Source: Pseudomonas sp. HR96
GTDB taxonomy: Bacteria; Pseudomonadota; Gammaproteobacteria; Pseudomonadales; Pseudomonadaceae
Reading direction: 5' to 3'
Assembly: GCF_034059295.1 (NCBI RefSeq)
Contig: NZ_CP139141.1
Span: 1 to 64,000 of the forward strand
DNA: 64,000 bases
Both the position numbers and the translations under genes were made by a program. Under the pieces are notes generated by a model. It was not told the origin of the DNA, searched no databases, and was given only the letters and a program-made list of their open reading frames with translations. Below, in pieces: positions 60,336 through 64,000 of the stretch. Positions within the stretch are counted from its first letter, which is position 1, and every line of letters begins with the position of its first letter.

Positions 60336-61010
60336 ATGAGTATTCGAGACTGGCCAGTGGCCGAACGGCCCCGCGAGAAGCTCCTGCAACAGGGCGCGGC
60401 AAGCCTTTCCGATGCCGAGTTGCTGGCGATCTTCCTGCGCACCGGAGTCCATGGCAAAAGCGCTGTGGACCTGGCGCGACACCTGCTGGGCCGTTTCGGC
60501 AGCCTGCGCGGGTTACTCGAAGCCGGCGCGGCGGATTGCGCCAAGGAGCTGGGCCTGGGCCCGGCCAAGTTCGCCCAATTGCAGGCCGTGCTGGAAATGG
60601 GCCGCCGCCACCTGGCCGAGCGCGTGCGCCGCGACAGCGCTCTGGAGAGCCCGGGGCTGGTGCGCGACTACCTCAAATCCATGCTGCGCCACGAACACCA
60701 CGAAGTGTTCGGCTGCCTGTTTCTCGACAGCAAGCATCGGGTCCTGTGTTTCGAGGCGCTGTTCCATGGCTCCATCGACAGCGCCAGCGTCTACCCACGC
60801 CAAGTGGTCAAGCGCGCGCTGGCGCACAACGCGGCGGCCTTGATCCTCTGCCATAACCACCCTTCGGGGGTCGCCGAGCCGAGCCAGGCCGACCGGGTGC
60901 TGACCCGGCGGCTGAAGGAGGCACTGGCGGTCATCGATGTGCGCGTGCTCGATCACATCATCGTCGGTGAGGGGGACCCGCTGTCGATGATGGAGTATGG
61001 CTGGCTATAG
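60336..61010 (+). CDS. radC: RadC-family JAMM protein
   Basis: A 224-residue protein with an N-terminal HhH-like domain ([26 protein letters not shown]) and a C-terminal JAMM metalloprotease-like fold: E at [24 protein letters not shown] as H-x-H-x7-S-x2-D. Historically linked to DNA repair, its true role is unsettled. GGAGGT is 4 nt before the ATG. The stop is next to the stop of the SBP gene, which is convergent. Confidence 0.93.
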   Translation: MSIRDWPVAERPREKLLQQGAASLSDAELLAIFLRTGVHGKSAVDLARHLLGRFGSLRGLLEAGAADCAKELGLGPAKFAQLQAVLEMGRRHLAERVRRDSALESPGLVRDYLKSMLRHEHHEVFGCLFLDSKHRVLCFEALFHGSIDSASVYPRQVVKRALAHNAAALILCHNHPSGVAEPSQADRVLTRRLKEALAVIDVRVLDHIIVGEGDPLSMMEYGWL

Positions 61011-61011
61011 C

Positions 61012-62601
61012 TCACTTCTGGACCGTGACTCGAGCAAAATCCTGGCGCCCGAATGGGCTCACTTCATAGCCCTGTACCCCCTTGCGAGCCAGCACGGCGG
61101 CGGTCGGGTGGGCCAGCGGCAACCACAGGGCCTGCTGCTGGATCAGCGCCTGCGCCTGCTGGTAAAGCTTGCTGCGCTCGGCCTGACTGGCGCCGGCCTT
61201 GCCCTGGGTAATCAGCTTGTCCAGGGTCGGGTCGCAGTAGCGGGCGAAGTTGGTGCCCGACTGCACGGCCGCGCAGGAAAACTGCGGCGAGAGGAAGTTG
61301 TCCGGGTCCCCGTTGTCGCCGGCCCAGCCCATGAACAGCAGATCATGCTCGCCCGCCTTGGCGCGGCGAATCAGCTCGCCCCACTCGATGACGCGGACCT
61401 GCGCCTTGATGCCGACCTGGGCCAGGTCCGCCTGCAGCATCTGCGCGCCGAGGCTCGGATTGGGGTTGAGCAGGCTGCCCGAAGGGCGGGTCCAGATGGT
61501 GGTGTTGAAGCCGTCCTTGAGCCCGACCTTGGCCAGCAGCGCCTTGGCCTTGGCTGGATCGTGGGCGTAGCCGGGCAGGTCCTTGGCGTAGCTCCAGGTG
61601 TTGGGCGGGTAGGGCCCGCTGGCGGCCTCGGCAGTGCCTTCGAAAACCGCCTTGAGGTAGTTGTCCTTGTCGAAGGCCAGGTTGATCGCCTGGCGCACTT
61701 CGGGCTTGTCCAGCGGCGCATGCTGCGAGTTGATGGCGACGAAGGCGGTCATGAAGGCCGGGGTCTTGATCGCCTGGATATCCTTGTCGTCCGCCACCGA
61801 GGCGATATCCAGCGGCTTGGGCGACAGGGTAATCTGGCATTCGTTGGCACGCAGCTTCTGCAGGCGCACGGTGGGGTCCGGCGTGATCGCGAACAGCAGC
61901 GGGTCGACGGCCGGCTTGCCGGCGAAGTAGTCGGGGTTGGCCTTGTAGCGCACCACGGCGTCCTTCTGAAAGCGCACGAACACGAACGGTCCAGTGCCGA
62001 TCGGCTGGGCGTTGAGTTTTTCCGGGGTGCCGGCCTTGAGCAGCTGATCGGCATACTCGGCCGAGTAGATCGAGGCGAAGCCCATGCTCAGAGTGGCCAG
62101 GAAGGTTGAATCGGCGTGGTCCAGGGTAAAGCGCACGGTCAGCGGGTCAGGCGCCTCGACCTTCTTGATCAGGCTCGGCAGCTGCATCGACTGGGCATGG
62201 GGAAACCCGCTCTGCGCGACCTTGTGCCAGGGGTTGGCCGGGTCGAGCATGCGCTCGAAGGTAAAGACCACGTCGCTGGCCGCCAGGGTGCGGCTGGGTT
62301 TGAAATAGTCGGTGCTGTCAAATTTCACCCCCGGGTGCAACTTGAACTCGTAGGTCAGGCCGTCGGCCGACACGCTCCATTTATCCGCCAGGCTGGGCAC
62401 CACCTTGCCCTGACCGACATTGAACTCCACCAGGCGATTCATCAGCACGTCCGCCGAAGCGTTGGTGGTGGTCAGGGAGTTGTACTGCACCACGTCGAAG
62501 CCTTCCGGGCTGGCCTCGGTGCACACCGTCAGTGGCGCGGCCTGGGCGAAAACGGGAAGCAGCAACGGAGCGAGCAACAGCGGCAAAGTAGCAAGACGCA
62601 T
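61012..62601 (-). CDS. Peptide ABC transporter substrate-binding protein (SBP_bac_5, DppA-like), orphan
   Basis: A 529-residue periplasmic protein with signal peptide (RLATLPLLLAPLLLPVFAQAAP) and family 5 solute-binding features: LTVCTEASPEGFDVVQYNS, TSYEF-like SADGLTYEFKLHPGVKFDSTDYF, QPIGTGPFVFVRFQKD and GAQMLQADLAQVGIK. Resembles DppA of dipeptide importers. No permease or ATPase genes lie beside it, so it must serve a transporter encoded elsewhere. Convergent with radC. Confidence 0.88.
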   Translation of the reverse strand: MRLATLPLLLAPLLLPVFAQAAPLTVCTEASPEGFDVVQYNSLTTTNASADVLMNRLVEFNVGQGKVVPSLADKWSVSADGLTYEFKLHPGVKFDSTDYFKPSRTLAASDVVFTFERMLDPANPWHKVAQSGFPHAQSMQLPSLIKKVEAPDPLTVRFTLDHADSTFLATLSMGFASIYSAEYADQLLKAGTPEKLNAQPIGTGPFVFVRFQKDAVVRYKANPDYFAGKPAVDPLLFAITPDPTVRLQKLRANECQITLSPKPLDIASVADDKDIQAIKTPAFMTAFVAINSQHAPLDKPEVRQAINLAFDKDNYLKAVFEGTAEAASGPYPPNTWSYAKDLPGYAHDPAKAKALLAKVGLKDGFNTTIWTRPSGSLLNPNPSLGAQMLQADLAQVGIKAQVRVIEWGELIRRAKAGEHDLLFMGWAGDNGDPDNFLSPQFSCAAVQSGTNFARYCDPTLDKLITQGKAGASQAERSKLYQQAQALIQQQALWLPLAHPTAAVLARKGVQGYEVSPFGRQDFARVTVQK

Positions 62602-62974
62602 GGGAAGATTCCTTGGCTAGATCGAGGCCCATCTGCCGGCGCAGTCTGGTAGATTCCTAACCCTAGAGCGCATTGGCGCAAATGACTATCCCCTTTTTTA
62701 CAATTTCCACGACGAGCGGCTGTCCCGGCTGCCTGCCCAGCCCTGCTGGGGCCAGCGCTGGGCTGCAGGACCTGGCAACAGCCGAATGCAATGCGGCTGT
62801 TGTTGTGCCCGGGTCTTTCTGGTATAAAGCAGCGCTCTTTTCTAGGGCCCGGTTCCTTTGCTCCACGGCGAGGCCGGTAAGACCCTGAAGAAACGCGGCG
62901 CCGTGCGCCAAATGACTGAGAGATAAGCGGCCAACCCATGCCGGGTTGGGCATGTGGTTTTAGAGGGCTGAGGC
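62602..62974. other. Intergenic region between SBP gene and rpmB
   Basis: There is no gene. Divergent promoter region for the binding protein (minus) and rpmB-rpmG (plus). Features are an inverted repeat CAACAGCCG/CGGCTGTTG at 62776-62802, the -35/-10 pair at 62800-62828, and a leader hairpin CCAACCC-ATGCC-GGGTTGG at 62931-62949 some 25 nt before the rpmB start. The leader is about 140 nt and could be regulatory. Confidence 0.6.
62800..62828 (+). promoter_or_regulatory. Sigma-70 promoter for rpmB-rpmG
   Basis: TTGTTG (62800-62805), a 17 nt spacer and TATAAA (62823-62828) form a strong -35/-10 pair with ideal spacing, giving a start near 62835 and a leader of about 140 nt. The -35 overlaps the right arm of an inverted repeat. 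Confidence 0.65.
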
Positions 62975-63211
62975 ATGTCGAGAGTCTGTCAAGTTACCGG
63001 TAAGGGTCCGGTAACTGGGAATAACATTTCCCACGCAAACAACAAAACCCGTCGTCGTTTCCTGCCGAACCTGCAGCATCACCGCTTCTGGGTCGAGTCC
63101 GAGAAGCGTTTCGTGCGCCTGCGCGTTTCCGCCAAGGGCATGCGTATCATCGACAAGCGCGGCATTGATGTCGTGCTGGCCGAAATCCGTCGCGATGGCG
63201 GCAAGGTTTAA
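62975..63211 (+). CDS. rpmB: Ribosomal protein bL28
   Basis: A 78-residue ribosomal protein: [34 protein letters not shown], the standard bL28 sequence. First gene of rpmB-rpmG, 11 nt before rpmG. The Shine-Dalgarno (GAGGGCTGAGG) overlaps the end of a hairpin region, compatible with autogenous control. Confidence 0.98.
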   Translation: MSRVCQVTGKGPVTGNNISHANNKTRRRFLPNLQHHRFWVESEKRFVRLRVSAKGMRIIDKRGIDVVLAEIRRDGGKV

Positions 63212-63222
63212 GGAGCTAAGTC

Positions 63223-63378
63223 ATGCGTGAATTGATTCGTTTGATCTCGAGCGCCGGTACTGGTCACTTCTACACTACCGACAAGAACAAGCGTACTACC
63301 CCGGACAAAATCGAGATCAAGAAATATGATCCGGTTGTTCGCAAGCACGTGATCTACAAGGAAGGCAAAATCAAGTAA
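63223..63378 (+). CDS. rpmG: Ribosomal protein bL33 (zinc-free form)
   Basis: A 51-residue protein beginning [20 protein letters not shown] and ending YKEGKIK. It lacks the four cysteines of the zinc-ribbon L33, so it is the C-minus, zinc-independent form. AAGGAG is 8 nt before the ATG. Translated from the rpmB message and ended by a strong hairpin at 63407. Confidence 0.98.
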   Translation: MRELIRLISSAGTGHFYTTDKNKRTTPDKIEIKKYDPVVRKHVIYKEGKIK

Positions 63379-63406
63379 TTGATTTTGGCGACCGCTGCGA
63401 CACAAA

Positions 63407-63438
63407 AAGGCCCTTCTCGCGAGAGAAGGGCCTTTTTT
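63407..63438. terminator. Bidirectional rho-independent terminator (rpmG / I78)
   Basis: AAGGCCCTTCTC and GAGAAGGGCCTT pair perfectly around GCGA and are flanked by AAAAA and TTTTTT. It lies 28 nt after rpmG and can also end the convergent I78 gene. Confidence 0.93.
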
Positions 63439-63467
63439 ATTGGATTGAGGCTGGCTGTGCCCAAGCC

Positions 63468-63671
63468 TCAGTTGAAGGCGAAGCCATAGATATGGCCAGC
63501 ACCGTCAACCTGGATGTGCACGCGTTCAGGGTTGTAATCCTTGGTGGACATCTCGTTGGGCCCGACCACCAGCTTGCGCCCGGTGGTCGTAGTGATGTAG
63601 GTCTTCAGCGTATCGGCGTATGGCTTGCCGATCATGTGCTGCAGGCTTTCGAGGACTTCTTCGTTGGTCAT
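63468..63671 (-). CDS. Peptidase inhibitor I78 family protein
   Basis: A 67-residue protein with the I78 (PF11720) pattern: IGKPYADTLKTYI at the start, VVGPNEMSTKDYNPERVHIQVD and the closing GHIYGFAFN. The family includes inhibitors of serine peptidases and many uncharacterised members; no signal peptide is seen here, so it may act in the cytoplasm. AAGGAG is well placed before the ATG. Confidence 0.83.
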   Translation of the reverse strand: MTNEEVLESLQHMIGKPYADTLKTYITTTTGRKLVVGPNEMSTKDYNPERVHIQVDGAGHIYGFAFN

Positions 63672-63754
63672 GGTGGCTCTCCTTGAGCGCTGGTCGTCCG
63701 GATGGACGGCCCCATTCTTGCGCCGGCGAAGTCGCCCTGTACGCTACATAACGC

Positions 63755-64000
63755 TCACTTCTGCTCGAAGGTGACGTAGATCTTGCGGGTCGGCTCCAGC
63801 ACTTCCCAAGTGCCACTGAAACCGGCCGGAATCACGAAGCGGTCGCCGGCGCGCAGGGTCTTGGCGCCGCCCTCGCGGTCGCGCAGCACCGACACACCCT
63901 GGACGATCTCGCAGTACTCATGCTCGCTGTACGACACTGTCCACTGGCCGACCTCGGCTTCCCAGACGCCGGCATTCATCTGCCCGCAAGGGCTGCCATA
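63755..64000 (-). CDS. Cupin-domain protein, 5' end cut off by window
   Basis: Only the last 81 residues are seen; the frame continues past the window edge (YGSPCGQMNAGVWEA...). The visible part is a single-domain cupin of the DUF861/cupin_3 type: GVWEAEVGQWTVSYSEHEYCEIVQG and LRAGDRFVIPAGFSGTWEVLEPTRKIYVTFEQK. Proteins of this sort are often encoded near amine or amino acid degradation genes. Function not known. Confidence 0.82.
   Translation of the reverse strand, partial: YGSPCGQMNAGVWEAEVGQWTVSYSEHEYCEIVQGVSVLRDREGGAKTLRAGDRFVIPAGFSGTWEVLEPTRKIYVTFEQK

Overview
The window is a high-GC stretch of chromosomal core genome from a fluorescent pseudomonad, most likely of the Pseudomonas putida group. 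The evidence is the gene content and synteny: dadA-dadX with pauR and an Lrp-type regulator, rep next to xpt and a ProE-like phosphodiesterase, kinB-algB, crc next to rph and pyrE, an AlgC with a long membrane extension, and coaBC-dut-algC-argB. It also carries REP-type inverted repeats of the kind typical of this genus. I see no rRNA, tRNA, prophage, insertion sequence, CRISPR array or defence island. Both ends are cut: the C-terminal half of a 2-oxoadipate dioxygenase/decarboxylase (HglS family) opens the window, and a cupin protein closes it.

Layout. 1-7 kb: hglS end, a Cache-type chemoreceptor, a LysR regulator divergent from a MATE efflux pump, and a GGDEF/EAL protein (ProE-like) whose 3' end overlaps the MATE gene. 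7-12 kb: rep, xpt and an acetyl-CoA hydrolase/transferase. 12-18.5 kb: amino acid and polyamine catabolism, with a GNAT, pauR, dadX, dadA, the divergent lrp/dadR, a YkgJ-type Cys-cluster protein, a PauB-like FAD oxidase and a DUF1127 protein. 18.5-23.4 kb: a MocR regulator, a two-HKD phospholipase D lipoprotein and a CSS-EAL phosphodiesterase. 23.4-29 kb: envelope and alginate regulation, with kinB-algB, a three-BON periplasmic protein and a small cluster (orphan membrane protein, DUF1328, Ivy lysozyme inhibitor) behind a good sigma-54 promoter with an upstream IHF site. 29-38.5 kb: transport and membrane genes, with gltP, a SpmA-SpmB fusion, DUF5924/DUF2914, an anchored M16 peptidase, Na/Pi cotransporter-PhoU, TerC and CitMHS. 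38.7-46.5 kb: YbaK-HDOD fusion, recG, oxyR, exbB-exbD-tonB and an SDR epimerase. 46.6-64 kb: META-like lipoprotein, ridA, spoT, rpoZ, gmk, yicC, rph, crc, pyrE, DUF4124, argB, algC, dut, coaBC, radC, an orphan peptide-binding protein, rpmB-rpmG, an I78 inhibitor and the partial cupin.

Many start codons were moved downstream of the longest open frame because a Shine-Dalgarno sequence or known family length supports it (for example GTG for proE and algC, TTG for pauR). One gene too short for a 60-residue cut-off (DUF1328, 54 aa) and the short rpmG (51 aa) are included.

What deserves a second look is mainly regulatory and architectural. I do not see a clearly new enzymatic or immune system. The best leads are the sigma-54/IHF module in front of the small envelope cluster beside AlgB; a Crc/Hfq-type A-rich motif and tandem palindromes in front of the citrate transporter (with crc itself in the window); MocR, LysR, Lrp and OxyR operator candidates next to their own genes; the domain fusions (YbaK-HDOD, SpmA-SpmB, membrane module-AlgC); and the paired DUF5924/M16 genes.
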